Shown piece after piece: positions 46,666-55,330 of a DNA stretch of 64,000 bases. Under the pieces are notes generated by a model. It had not been told where the DNA came from, did not search any database, and saw only the letters and a program-made list of their open reading frames with translations. The position numbers and the translations under genes were made by a program. The stretch's first letter is position 1, and each line of letters opens with the position of its first letter. Source of the stretch: Corynebacterium crudilactis (lineage in GTDB: Bacteria > Actinomycetota > Actinomycetes > Mycobacteriales > Mycobacteriaceae); contig NZ_CP015622.1 in the NCBI RefSeq assembly GCF_001643015.1, forward strand, positions 2,555,358 through 2,619,357, in the 5' to 3' direction.

Positions 46666-46860
46666 TAGTTAGAGAGGAACCATCTCTGAGCAATTGATAG
46701 TTCTCCCATTAGAAAAAATTTTAAGATTCTGATAGATTTTGTTGCTCTGTGGCTCATTAGTCACAGCAGCTTGCGAAGACACGACACGAGGGATATCACG
46801 GAGATCTCCTGACACGGCACCGCCGATGAGCTGATTTTAAAGCCGAACTGTCAGGAAAAA
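46666..46860 (+). promoter_or_regulatory. Structured leader of the MFS-CBS gene
   Basis: About 195 bases without a gene. TAGATT (46733-46738) is a possible -10 box, giving a leader of roughly 115 bases. CTGTG (46747-46751)/CACAG (46762-46766) can pair. CCTGACA (46808-46814) is complementary to TGTCAGG (46849-46855), and the second arm contains the AGG of the ribosome binding site CAGGAAAAA directly before the ATG. Sequestration of the site is therefore possible. No known riboswitch class is recognised. Confidence 0.45.
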
Positions 46861-48735
46861 ATGTCTCAATCTTCGATGCCTCCTGCGCATCCCAAAAACT
46901 ATACGTGGATGATTGCAGTTGCAGCAGCCGCCGCGTTCCTTGCAACATTCAATGAAACTTTCCTCAATGTGGCGTTCACGCCGATCATGCAGGATTTCAA
47001 CGTTGATGTAAACACTGTCCAATGGTTGACCACTGGTTATTTGCTAGTTGCTGCAGTGTTTGTTCCTGTGTCAAATATTCTTTATCATCGCTTCCCCACT
47101 CGGCCATTGTTCGTAGCCGTTGTGGCGCTTATGCTGCTTGGCTCCATCGTCGGTGCCTTAGCGCCTTCTTTTGGTGTGCTTCTTTTTGCGCGTCTATTTC
47201 AAGCCATTGGTACAGGTTTGCTCACCCCGATCGGCATGAATATTACTTTGGCTGTGTCCCCGCGTGAAAAGTTGGGACTCAACATGGGCATCATGGCTGC
47301 GATGACCACACTTGGGCCGTCTCTGGCGATCGTTTTGTCTGGCGTTCTGTTGACCATCGCGCCGTGGACCACATTGTTGTGGGTCTTTGGCGGTTTATCG
47401 CTGTTGGTCCTGCTAGCTGGCGGGTTTGCGTTGCAAACGGTTGCTGCTTTACGACGTCCAGTTCTGGACATCATTTCCTTCTTGCTGGTAGCAATCGGAC
47501 TAGTCGGCATTCTTTATGGTGTTTCCGCAGCATTTGGTGGTGACACTCTCTATGCGGGTATCTCCGTTGTCATTGGCATTGCTGCCCTGTGGATTTTTGC
47601 TATTCGCCAACAACGCATCGAACATCCGCTGCTTAACCTGAGCCCATTTTCCAATAAGTCCTTCGTGCTTGGTGTCTTGATGACCATGCTTGGCTTGCTC
47701 TTCGTCTTCGCCATGAATGTTGTCATTCCATTGTTCCTGCAATCTGGGCATCAGATGGATCCTTTGGGCGCCTCACTTACTCTCGCTCCAGGTATCTTGC
47801 TGACAGTAATCATGGGGCCTATCGCTGGTCGACTCTTTGATCGCCACGGTGGACGTTGGTCCATTCCTCTTGGATTCTTGATCATGGCAGTATTTGTCAC
47901 CTTCGTTGGCATTGCCGCTGGGTACTCCTCGATTCTGTTGTTTGGTGTGCTTTATATTCCAGCTGTTTTAGCAACTGCACTGGTCATTGGACCTTCTCAA
48001 ACTTTTGCACTCTCCCAGCTCGACCGTGAAACTAGCTCGCACGGCGTTACTATTGTGTCCACGGGTTTCCAAATTGCAGGTTGTGTTGGTACTTCGCTAG
48101 GTGCCGGCATCTACGGTGCGGTAAGCGCTGGAAACACTGATTTTGATTCCCTTCTTAGTGGCTTCCACAGTGCTGTGGCATTGGTTGTGATTACGTCCTT
48201 AATCGGCATTTTCTTGGCATTCTTGGCGTACCGTTCCGCAAAGACAACTCCGGTGAAGTCGACTGGGAACAACTCCCTGGAATCCATCATGAAGACTGAT
48301 GTGTATACCTTGTCTTCTGATGATTCAGTCCTGGATGCTCTTAAAACATTCACTGAGCGCAGTATCTCTGGCGCACCAATTCTTCACTCCGATGGGTCGC
48401 TTGCAGGGTTCCTTTCAGACGGTGATGTCATGCGCTATCTTTCCGCTACATACCCTTCTTCTGCTTCGATTTACTCATACGCGATCGGTGGCAATGACGA
48501 CCTGGATAAAGCCATGTCTGAACTGGCAGAGCTCAATGTCATGCGACTAGCCACTCATGATGTTCTCACCATCGATGTGGAATCCTCGATTGCTGATGCC
48601 ATAGCCGCGCTATCGGATGCACACATCAAAAAGGTTCCAGTGCTTCGTGGTAAAAATGGCCCAGTAGTGGGCATCGTTAATCGCTCTGCGATTAACCGTT
48701 TGGCGATTGGCAACTACCTGAAGGCGACGGCGTAG
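46861..48735 (+). CDS. DHA2-type MFS exporter with C-terminal CBS pair
   Basis: The 624-residue protein fuses a drug:H+ antiporter to a nucleotide-sensor module. Residues 1 to about 460 form the 12-14 helix EmrB/QacA-type exporter: LATFNETFLNVAFTPIMQDF, VQWLTTGYLLVAAVFVPVS (antiporter motif C-like region) and GRLFDRHGGRWSIPLGFLI. From about 470, two CBS motifs follow: SIMKTDVYTLSSDDSVLDAL with GAPILHSDGSLAGFLSDGDV, and HDVLTIDVESSIADAIAALS with KKVPVLRGKNGPVVGIVNRS. CBS pairs usually bind adenosine nucleotides, so transport may be gated by energy state or c-di-AMP. Substrate unknown; the adjacent phenol hydroxylase suggests aromatics. Confidence 0.88.
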   Translation: MSQSSMPPAHPKNYTWMIAVAAAAAFLATFNETFLNVAFTPIMQDFNVDVNTVQWLTTGYLLVAAVFVPVSNILYHRFPTRPLFVAVVALMLLGSIVGALAPSFGVLLFARLFQAIGTGLLTPIGMNITLAVSPREKLGLNMGIMAAMTTLGPSLAIVLSGVLLTIAPWTTLLWVFGGLSLLVLLAGGFALQTVAALRRPVLDIISFLLVAIGLVGILYGVSAAFGGDTLYAGISVVIGIAALWIFAIRQQRIEHPLLNLSPFSNKSFVLGVLMTMLGLLFVFAMNVVIPLFLQSGHQMDPLGASLTLAPGILLTVIMGPIAGRLFDRHGGRWSIPLGFLIMAVFVTFVGIAAGYSSILLFGVLYIPAVLATALVIGPSQTFALSQLDRETSSHGVTIVSTGFQIAGCVGTSLGAGIYGAVSAGNTDFDSLLSGFHSAVALVVITSLIGIFLAFLAYRSAKTTPVKSTGNNSLESIMKTDVYTLSSDDSVLDALKTFTERSISGAPILHSDGSLAGFLSDGDVMRYLSATYPSSASIYSYAIGGNDDLDKAMSELAELNVMRLATHDVLTIDVESSIADAIAALSDAHIKKVPVLRGKNGPVVGIVNRSAINRLAIGNYLKATA

Positions 48736-48739
48736 GGAA

Positions 48740-48756
48740 GCGTCGAGAAGCATCTT
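48740..48756. repeat. 17-bp gene-end motif, copy after the MFS-CBS gene
   Basis: GCGTCGAGAAGCATCTT stands five bases past the stop codon. It is identical to the copy at 52649-52665 and differs by one base from 17121-17137. Confidence 0.65.
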
Positions 48757-48773
48757 GAAGTAGTTTCGGGGGT

Positions 48774-50603
48774 ATGCGTTCTTTTCAATCGATCCTTGAC
48801 CTGCTGAATTCTGCATCATTGGTAGCCAGCAAAATTGTGCTGGAGCGTGTGGAGAAACAGCGGTCACATGGATCTGAATGGATGATGTATCCGCCATTTC
48901 ATCCGTGGGCTTCTCAGAAGCCACTCATGGTTGAACGCAAGGGCCTAGAAATGCGTGTGAGCAGGGGCAGCGTCGATATCCTTCGACGCATTCCTGGTTC
49001 GCGATGGGAATTTAGTGCTGGATATCCAATTCCGGTATTTCACCCCAACCACAAAGTCGAAGTTATCGGATTAACCAGCTATTTCATGGATTCCAAGACG
49101 TGGCTATCCGAGTTAGGCGGACTAGATCCTGCCGATATCGCGGAAGAAACACACGCTGATCGGCCTGTTTTAATTCTCCCATTGCGCCATGTCACGCTGA
49201 GCATCGATGCAGAACACGGCATAGTTTTAGCTGCAGAAAATACCAATGAGCGTGTGCACGCCGTATCAGTAGAATTTTTAGACAACTGGGAATCCCCACA
49301 GTGGTCAGGGGAAGTATCAGTTGTAGAACAAGAACCTCTTGAACAACCAGAGCCCGCAAACCCCAGCCCGCTTGTGATGCCCGATGCTCCGAGTGCTGCC
49401 CGAAGTCTTCGTGTGCTGTGTCCGTGGGGATCTGTTCCTGACAAACAAATTGGTAATCAAATTGCACTATTTTTGTCATTCGAATTAGACGAACCACCAC
49501 ATGAACAGCTCATGACAACTCGGCGCGGATACACCGAACCTGGCGAACTTTATAAAGACTTCCGAACCTACACTTTTCATTCCGACGGCTGGAATGCCTT
49601 AGTCTCCACAAAGAAACCACTCCGCCGGGAAGAAAACCTCACCGGATACTTCACACACTCTAGCTACTCTGACATCAACTATCGCACATATGCAGTAATC
49701 ACAGCCATCTATCGCCATGGTTCAGACGCAATAATCGACGTCACCCTCGACGGCGCACAGCCCCCAAAATTTCAGGAACCCCTCGAACAAAACAGCACAA
49801 GCACCTGTGACGGCGAGACCTTCTGGCTTTCAGATACCGGCCTGCCTTATGTCCAAGGTTTCCATGTGGACACTGGTGAACTTATCCATGAGATACCAAT
49901 CCCTACTTTCAGGGATATTCAACTCGAAAAAGGCAACCAAGCTCGGGAAATAAAGAAACATTGGGCAGGTGGTGTTATCGACTACGACGGTACAACCTGG
50001 GAACTTCCCCACCTCAACGAGGTCACCGAAACCAAGCCAAATATTCCAGCCGGTTGGAAACTACAACACAGCTTCGGCAATAATTTCCATGCACTCAAAC
50101 ACGAGAGCTTATTGTCTGCAGGCACAGAATCTTTACACCAAGCAATCTATAGATCCGAGCCTTCCTGCCTCGTTGAACTGGATCTTGGATTTTTGGAGAT
50201 CGATTCAATCTTGCACTACGGAGAAAAAATTTATCTTCGCACCATCTCCCACTTCATCACCTTCACCACAGACTTGGAGATCCTCAGCGTTGAGGTGAAA
50301 GGCAACCCCGATATGCTTTATTCTCCGCTGTCAGATCTTCCACCTGGAACAACACCCGGATTGGCACTTCGGTACGACTCCCTTGTCGGTTTCCGCGAAA
50401 AAGACAATGTTCACGCCTTCCACGATCCAGAAACAACAGAGAAACTTACCGTTGCTGAGTTCAATACCCGCAGCTCAATAGTTGAATATGCCTCACGCAC
50501 TAAAATTGTCATTTCGCTAAAAAATCCAAAGAACATGCTTATCGACGCCTTGTTCGTGTGGGAACCGCACCTGGGATGGCATCAGCGACAGCTAGCGCGT
50601 TAG
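48774..50603 (+). CDS. Paralog B of the uncharacterised family
   Basis: This 609-residue soluble protein is the most diverged of the three paralogs. It keeps the order of shared blocks: GSVDILRRIPGSRWEFSAG (compare DILRGVDSRRWLF in A), the DAEHGIVLAAEN strand, MTTRRGYTEPGEL, FHSDGWNALVS, LTGYFTHSSYSD and AIIDVTLDGAQPPKFQEPLE. The CWDLE.G block has become VQGFHVDTGELIHEIPIP. The start lies behind CGGGGGT. It begins 38 bases after the MFS-CBS gene and ends ten bases before paralog C, with which it forms an operon. The N-terminal 30 residues (SFQSILDLLNSASLVASKIV) resemble the LLNLIRRGAET start of A and C. Function unknown. Confidence 0.78.
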   Translation: MRSFQSILDLLNSASLVASKIVLERVEKQRSHGSEWMMYPPFHPWASQKPLMVERKGLEMRVSRGSVDILRRIPGSRWEFSAGYPIPVFHPNHKVEVIGLTSYFMDSKTWLSELGGLDPADIAEETHADRPVLILPLRHVTLSIDAEHGIVLAAENTNERVHAVSVEFLDNWESPQWSGEVSVVEQEPLEQPEPANPSPLVMPDAPSAARSLRVLCPWGSVPDKQIGNQIALFLSFELDEPPHEQLMTTRRGYTEPGELYKDFRTYTFHSDGWNALVSTKKPLRREENLTGYFTHSSYSDINYRTYAVITAIYRHGSDAIIDVTLDGAQPPKFQEPLEQNSTSTCDGETFWLSDTGLPYVQGFHVDTGELIHEIPIPTFRDIQLEKGNQAREIKKHWAGGVIDYDGTTWELPHLNEVTETKPNIPAGWKLQHSFGNNFHALKHESLLSAGTESLHQAIYRSEPSCLVELDLGFLEIDSILHYGEKIYLRTISHFITFTTDLEILSVEVKGNPDMLYSPLSDLPPGTTPGLALRYDSLVGFREKDNVHAFHDPETTEKLTVAEFNTRSSIVEYASRTKIVISLKNPKNMLIDALFVWEPHLGWHQRQLAR

Positions 50604-50613
50604 CCTTGGGCTC

Positions 50614-52587
50614 ATGGACTCCGTTGAGCACGTATTAAACCTAATCCGTCGTGGTGCAGAAACCACCGTGAGTATGCATTTCCAGGCCACACAGACGCAG
50701 AATTTTGCCCAACATTCTGGTGGCCTAAAACCAGCAACATCAATGATGACATTTATCAATCCGAATGGCCTGCACATTCAACGCAGCCAGAATGGGTTCC
50801 ATATACAGCGAGATGGAGTCGATGTCCTACGCGGGGCAGACACTACGCGGTGGAAATTCGGGGAAAAAGATCGTCCATATGTTGTGGATAGTCTCGATTT
50901 GAGGATTCTTGGTGGTACCAACCTGCTTATCAATCCCAATGATGCAATTGCAGAAATGAGCCTATGGGATCTCGATCCTTCTCTCATCACAGCAGGAAAA
51001 ATTGCAGAGTGTGATACCTGGGTAATTCCAACTGCTGCTCATCTATTTAAAGATGATGAGGAACATCCACAACAAATTGAGATCGATGTACAAACTGGTG
51101 TCATTCTTGCCATCAAAAGCCATAGACAGAACATCCAAGCTATATCCGTGGAATTCCCATCACATCTAGATAACCCCGCGTGGGCGGGACCAACCATGCC
51201 GATTCCTGAGTATGCAAAATCGACTTTGCCTGCCACAATTCCACATCAAATTACTCAACTACCACCACAATCTGAGAATCCTCGAAATCTCAGAATATTA
51301 GTCACCATGGATGCTGTTGAAGGCGTTATCCCACGTTATCGGATTGGACAAACAATACTCATACCCCTTGTTTTTGAACGCGAAGTTCAGCCTCTGCCAG
51401 GTCTAAAAACCACCCGACGTGCCTGGGTGCGACATAGAGCTGACAAGACCATCGATCAGGTATGGCCTATCGTCATCACTGGTGACGGCTGGGCAGCAAG
51501 CTCTTTTTCGGATTCTCCCTTAGGCTACGAAGCAGAATTGCAAGGTTGGTTTTGCTACAGCACATGGGGGTCCGAACAACTTTGGAACGATCTCAAGATC
51601 GAACGCATCTACGCTGGAGTTGGCTCTCTAGGGCAAAGCGGTCATGGACAACGGTGGCAAGAACTCACTGATACCACCGATGCATATGTACAAGACGAAA
51701 TTTACTTGCTTGAAGTAATACTCGATGTCACCCTCGACGGAGCAGTTTCACCACCACTGCAACCGCTGCAATTTCACCGTGAGAGTACGCATATAGAAAA
51801 TAATCATCTCTGGGTACTCGGAGAGCAAGTACCTGTACTGCGCTGCTGGGATCTTGAAAGCGGAAAATATCTTGGGCAAACTTTCGTCCCTATTCCATCC
51901 GCACACTCCCCTCAGCTCCAATTCTCACCAGGAATAATCCACGACTTTAAACACTCTTGGCCATTAGTCCCCGGTATGCGAGTTCTCTCAGATGTACAAA
52001 ATTGGGATGCTTTCCAGGAAGAATCTGCTATAAAACCCACCGTTCCTGCACCCTGGAAAATAGTGGAAAGCTATCCTGATGGACTTTATGCCTTGGCTGC
52101 GTCTACAGAAACTGGAGAACGCATCGCGCTTGGGCGAAGGACTTCAACAGGACAATTCGACATCTGTCCAATTCGCAACGATGGATACAAAATCTTCCAT
52201 GCAGCTCGCATAAAAGACCAATACCTAGTGCAATTCTGGGACATGACAGTAATGCTAGATTCAAATTTTCATATCTTATCTTCCGAGGAACTCCACTTAT
52301 GGTCAGAAAGTGAATCGTGGTTTACCACCAAGGGGATAGCTGTAAAATTCACCAAAGATACGAAAATAATATTCTTAAATCAAGATTCAGGAATCGAAAT
52401 AACCAGCTGGAATACACCAGAAGACCATTCCACAACGGTTGAAGTTTATTCGCCTACACACTTTGCAGTCTTGGTTACACCACCTAGCACCGACGAACTC
52501 CTGAGACCTATTCCATCCTTTATCTCGGTGTTTCAACACGGACGATGGACTGACAAAAAATTCGAGCAGGCTCCTCTAGAGATCTAA
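50614..52587 (+). CDS. Paralog C of the uncharacterised family
   Basis: The 657-residue soluble protein is colinear with paralog A: start VLNLIRRGAETTVSMHFQAT, then DTWVIPTAAHLF, TGVILAIKS, SENPRNLRILV, GLKTTRRAWVRH, ITGDGWAASSF, DVTLDGAVSPPLQPLQF, PVLRCWDLESGKYLGQTFVP. Lengths differ by one residue, which implies duplication without large indels. The A/T content rises toward the 3' end, as in A. There is no signal peptide, membrane helix or catalytic motif that I can name. The repeated Trp/Asp-Gly strands suggest beta-sandwich and propeller folds. It is followed by a strong terminator. Confidence 0.8.
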   Translation: MDSVEHVLNLIRRGAETTVSMHFQATQTQNFAQHSGGLKPATSMMTFINPNGLHIQRSQNGFHIQRDGVDVLRGADTTRWKFGEKDRPYVVDSLDLRILGGTNLLINPNDAIAEMSLWDLDPSLITAGKIAECDTWVIPTAAHLFKDDEEHPQQIEIDVQTGVILAIKSHRQNIQAISVEFPSHLDNPAWAGPTMPIPEYAKSTLPATIPHQITQLPPQSENPRNLRILVTMDAVEGVIPRYRIGQTILIPLVFEREVQPLPGLKTTRRAWVRHRADKTIDQVWPIVITGDGWAASSFSDSPLGYEAELQGWFCYSTWGSEQLWNDLKIERIYAGVGSLGQSGHGQRWQELTDTTDAYVQDEIYLLEVILDVTLDGAVSPPLQPLQFHRESTHIENNHLWVLGEQVPVLRCWDLESGKYLGQTFVPIPSAHSPQLQFSPGIIHDFKHSWPLVPGMRVLSDVQNWDAFQEESAIKPTVPAPWKIVESYPDGLYALAASTETGERIALGRRTSTGQFDICPIRNDGYKIFHAARIKDQYLVQFWDMTVMLDSNFHILSSEELHLWSESESWFTTKGIAVKFTKDTKIIFLNQDSGIEITSWNTPEDHSTTVEVYSPTHFAVLVTPPSTDELLRPIPSFISVFQHGRWTDKKFEQAPLEI

Positions 52588-52613
52588 ATCCTTGACAGTC
52601 ATAAATCGCTTAA

Positions 52614-52642
52614 GCCCCGCCGGCCTTGGAGGGCGGCGGGGC
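52614..52642. terminator. GC-rich terminator between paralog C and the MFS gene
   Basis: GCCCCGCCG (52614-52622) pairs with CGGCGGGGC (52634-52642), extended by CCT/AGG around a TGG loop. It lies between convergent genes and may serve both; the 17-bp gene-end motif follows seven bases later. Confidence 0.8.
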
Positions 52643-52648
52643 AGGGAG

Positions 52649-52665
52649 GCGTCGAGAAGCATCTT
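52649..52665. repeat. 17-bp gene-end motif, copy after paralog C
   Basis: GCGTCGAGAAGCATCTT is identical to the copy at 48740-48756. The two copies bracket the paralog B-C pair almost exactly. Read on the minus strand it stands just past the stop of the convergent MFS gene. Confidence 0.65.
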
Positions 52666-52670
52666 TGTGC

Positions 52671-54125
52671 TTAGTGGCTTTGAGCCTCTTCTTCCTCAAC
52701 GCGAGTAACAAACAATGAGGCAACCAGCGCGAATACCGCAATAATTGCACCCGAAATGAACGCCACCTTCGTTCCAGCAGCCACTGCCTCAGCCTGTGCA
52801 GTTCCGGCAGACACCGCGATTGAGGTGCCGAAAGACAGCGCCGCAATCATGATCGCAGTACCCGCTGCACCAGCAAGCTGCTGCAAAGTATTCAAAATTG
52901 CGGAGCCGTGGCCGTACAAATACTTAGGCAAAGCGCCCAAAGCGGTGGTCATCAGTGGAGTCATCATCAAACACATGCCAATGCTGAAGACCACATGCAG
53001 GGCCACAACCATCCACACTGGGGACTGCTCATTGAGGAACGTCAAAGACCAAGCCGCCACAGTCAATGCAATAGCACCCGGGATCAGCAGCGGGCGTGGG
53101 CCCACCTTGTCATAAAAACGGCCGATAAATGGGCTAATCAAACCCTGGATCAAACCACCCGGCATGACTACCAGACCCGTGACCAACGCTGTAACACCAA
53201 GGGAAGTCTGCAGGTAAATAGGCAGAACCATGACAGTTCCCAGCATCGCGCCGAAAGCCAAAAGAATCGCTGCGAGGGAGAAACTGAAATTCCTCACCTT
53301 AAACGGACGAAGATCCATCAACGCTTTATCTTGCTTTCCGAGCTTCACCTGGCGCAGACCAAAGATCACAAGCGCCACGACGCCGACGATAATCGCCACG
53401 ATTCCTGTAGTTCCCTCACCAGCAAGAATTGCGCCGAAAGAACTGAAACCATAAACCAAACCGCCGAAAGCGAAAACCGACAAAATCACAGAAAGAATAT
53501 CCAACGGAGTGATCTTGGTTTCGCCAATATTTTTAATGAGGAAAGAGCCAATAATCAGTGCCAAAATAACAATTGGCAGCATGATCCAAAACAGCCAATG
53601 CCAGGTCAAAGAATTAAGAATAAAACCAGACAGTGTTGGGCCAAGCGCTGGAGCCACAGAAATCACAATGGAAATAATGCCCATCATGGAACCACGACGC
53701 TCAGCTGGCACAACAGTCAATGTGACTGTCATCAACAAAGGCATCACCAATGCGGTGCCGACGGCCTGAATGATACGAGCACCAAGAAGAATCGCAAACG
53801 TTGGTGCAAGCGCTGCAAGCAACGTACCCGCAGTAAAGAATAACAACGCAGTGACAAAGATTGTCTTGGTAGAAAAACGATCAAGCAAATAACCAGTAGT
53901 TGGAATAACCACAGCCATAGTCAACATGAACCCGGTGGTCAGCCACTGTGCCGTAGTTTCCGGCACAGCGAAATCCTCCATGATGGAAGGCAACGCAACC
54001 GACAAGATCGTTTCATTTAAAATCATGATCATCGCAGAAATCACGAGGATCGAAAGAACAATAACGACCTCCCGCGGCAACTTCGAAGCCACCGGAGAGG
54101 TCTTAGTATTAATTTGAGAGTCCAT
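52671..54125 (-). CDS. DHA2-family MFS multidrug exporter
   Basis: The 484-residue exporter has around 14 hydrophobic segments. Signature strands are MIMILNETILSVALPSIMED, TTAQWLTTGFMLTMAVVIPT, a motif-C-like GIISIVISVAPALGPTLSGF, and GRFYDKVGPRPLLIPGAIAL. The start at 54125 (MDSQINTK) is preferred over a 54176 codon that would add 17 residues of poor composition. The closest relative by eye within the window is the exporter half of the MFS-CBS gene, including the shared QWLTTG segment, but this one lacks CBS domains and ends EEEEAQSH. It faces away from the paralog genes. Substrate unknown. Confidence 0.87.
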   Translation of the reverse strand: MDSQINTKTSPVASKLPREVVIVLSILVISAMIMILNETILSVALPSIMEDFAVPETTAQWLTTGFMLTMAVVIPTTGYLLDRFSTKTIFVTALLFFTAGTLLAALAPTFAILLGARIIQAVGTALVMPLLMTVTLTVVPAERRGSMMGIISIVISVAPALGPTLSGFILNSLTWHWLFWIMLPIVILALIIGSFLIKNIGETKITPLDILSVILSVFAFGGLVYGFSSFGAILAGEGTTGIVAIIVGVVALVIFGLRQVKLGKQDKALMDLRPFKVRNFSFSLAAILLAFGAMLGTVMVLPIYLQTSLGVTALVTGLVVMPGGLIQGLISPFIGRFYDKVGPRPLLIPGAIALTVAAWSLTFLNEQSPVWMVVALHVVFSIGMCLMMTPLMTTALGALPKYLYGHGSAILNTLQQLAGAAGTAIMIAALSFGTSIAVSAGTAQAEAVAAGTKVAFISGAIIAVFALVASLFVTRVEEEEAQSH

Positions 54126-54241
54126 AAATGGCAGTTTTGGCCTTTCACAGCACGACTTTGTGCGGAAACTAAACAATGAGAAAAACTACTAAAGAGTGCC
54201 ATATGACCAGTCATTAAGCAAACTCTGTTTCGGGTCGCTGA

Positions 54242-55195
54242 TCATGCCGCAATTTTTAGATGTTCCGGTGGTTCTTGCTGCAAAGTTCGCGTCAAAATCT
54301 CAATAAACTCACACTCCTGCCCAGGAGACTCATCCAATTGTTTCGGATCAATTCTCAACACTGCGAAACCTTGGTTCGTGAAATACTTTTCGCGCTCACG
54401 CTCAGCAATCAACATCTCATTGAGCTCTGGTGCATCATATTTCGAGCGACCATCAATCTCTATGATGATCCAATCATTAATGAGGAAATCCACCAGAAAA
54501 TACTTGCTATGTGATCGATCGAAACGGGCTTGAACTTGTAATTTATGAATCCCTGTCAGTTTGGCCTCATGCAAAATCAACCTTGCTCGCGTCTCCTGCG
54601 CACTATCTGAATTGGGAATCGACAACTCAATTGCCCTCCGATACGCCTTCACGCCTCGATGACGTGGAAATCCTTCTGCACTGTGCAGCAGTTTTTCTTG
54701 CGTAAGTGACGGATTCTGCCTTCTCGCCGAATCAATTGTGACAACAGCCGCCACTACACCATCTTCTAATGCAATATCCAAAAATGTGCGGAACGCCCCT
54801 GTGACTCTTATACCGTGAACCTCCCGAATATCACGAGGCGAAAGGTAATGATTCTTATACTTCATTCCAGCAGGCCAGCGCTTAGAAGATTTTGCACGTA
54901 ACCGTTCTGGCAACAAGCACAAGACTGTTTTCTCAATACTTAAAGTCTGATATCCCCATAATCTTGCTGCTGATTGTCCCGCTATTACTGCCTTATCCAC
55001 AGTCATACCTACTGCAAAAGCACGAGCTGCTGCTTTATCCCACGGTAGAAGGCTTCGATACCTTGCAGTATCCATTGCGACTTCATGGGTAAGTTTTGTC
55101 ATTTTTCCGTTGCTGATTGCTTCGGGAGTTTCAGCATCGCTGTGAGGGATTTTCGTGAGGTTGATCAATTTGAATTCTTGTTGCCAATTTTTCAT
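54242..55195 (-). CDS. DUF559-type (PD-(D/E)XK-like) protein with AbiEi-like N-terminal region
   Basis: The 317-residue protein has a C-terminal DUF559/very-short-patch-repair-like nuclease fold (about 205-300): ARLILHEAKLTGI, FLVDFLINDWIIIEIDGRSK with an acid-x-n-ExD pattern, and YFTNQGFAVLRIDPKQL. The middle (about 65-180; VIAGQSAARLWGYQTLS, VHGIRVTGAFRTFLDIALED) resembles the AbiEi/transcriptional-regulator type architecture common in actinobacteria next to DUF559. The start is uncertain: an ATG at residue 32 has a GGAAAA element in front. Roles in defence or toxin-antitoxin have been proposed for the family, but no partner toxin lies beside it. Hairpins upstream isolate it from lysS. Confidence 0.7.
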   Translation of the reverse strand: MKNWQQEFKLINLTKIPHSDAETPEAISNGKMTKLTHEVAMDTARYRSLLPWDKAAARAFAVGMTVDKAVIAGQSAARLWGYQTLSIEKTVLCLLPERLRAKSSKRWPAGMKYKNHYLSPRDIREVHGIRVTGAFRTFLDIALEDGVVAAVVTIDSARRQNPSLTQEKLLHSAEGFPRHRGVKAYRRAIELSIPNSDSAQETRARLILHEAKLTGIHKLQVQARFDRSHSKYFLVDFLINDWIIIEIDGRSKYDAPELNEMLIAEREREKYFTNQGFAVLRIDPKQLDESPGQECEFIEILTRTLQQEPPEHLKIAA

Positions 55196-55253
55196 GGCTT
55201 CACTATGAATCCAAAACCAGAAGTATCCAAGTGCCTGCTCCCAGAAAAACCAA

Positions 55254-55287
55254 AAACCTGTGGATAGATGTTTCTATCCACAGGTTT
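55254..55287 (-). terminator. Hairpin upstream of the DUF559 gene
   Basis: AAACCTGTGGATAGA (55254-55268) and TCTATCCACAGGTTT (55273-55287) form a perfect 15-bp stem with a TGTT loop. On the minus strand it is followed by TTGGTTTTTC. It would stop leftward transcripts before the DUF559 gene. Confidence 0.75.
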
Positions 55288-55330
55288 GGGAAGTGCTAGA
55301 AGAGACAGACTCTTGGAATGTGCTAAAGAG

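Noticed and set aside
46749..46766. GlxR (CRP-type) site TGTGGCTCATTAGTCACA
   Set aside because: The half sites are two bases too far apart for the TGTGA-N6-TCACA consensus and one base is wrong; it fits better as a stem in the leader.
52908..53843. 311-residue frame opposite the DHA2 exporter
   Set aside because: It is the complement of a membrane protein gene; the His/Asn/Gln/Arg-rich composition is typical for an antisense shadow, and no ribosome binding site exists.
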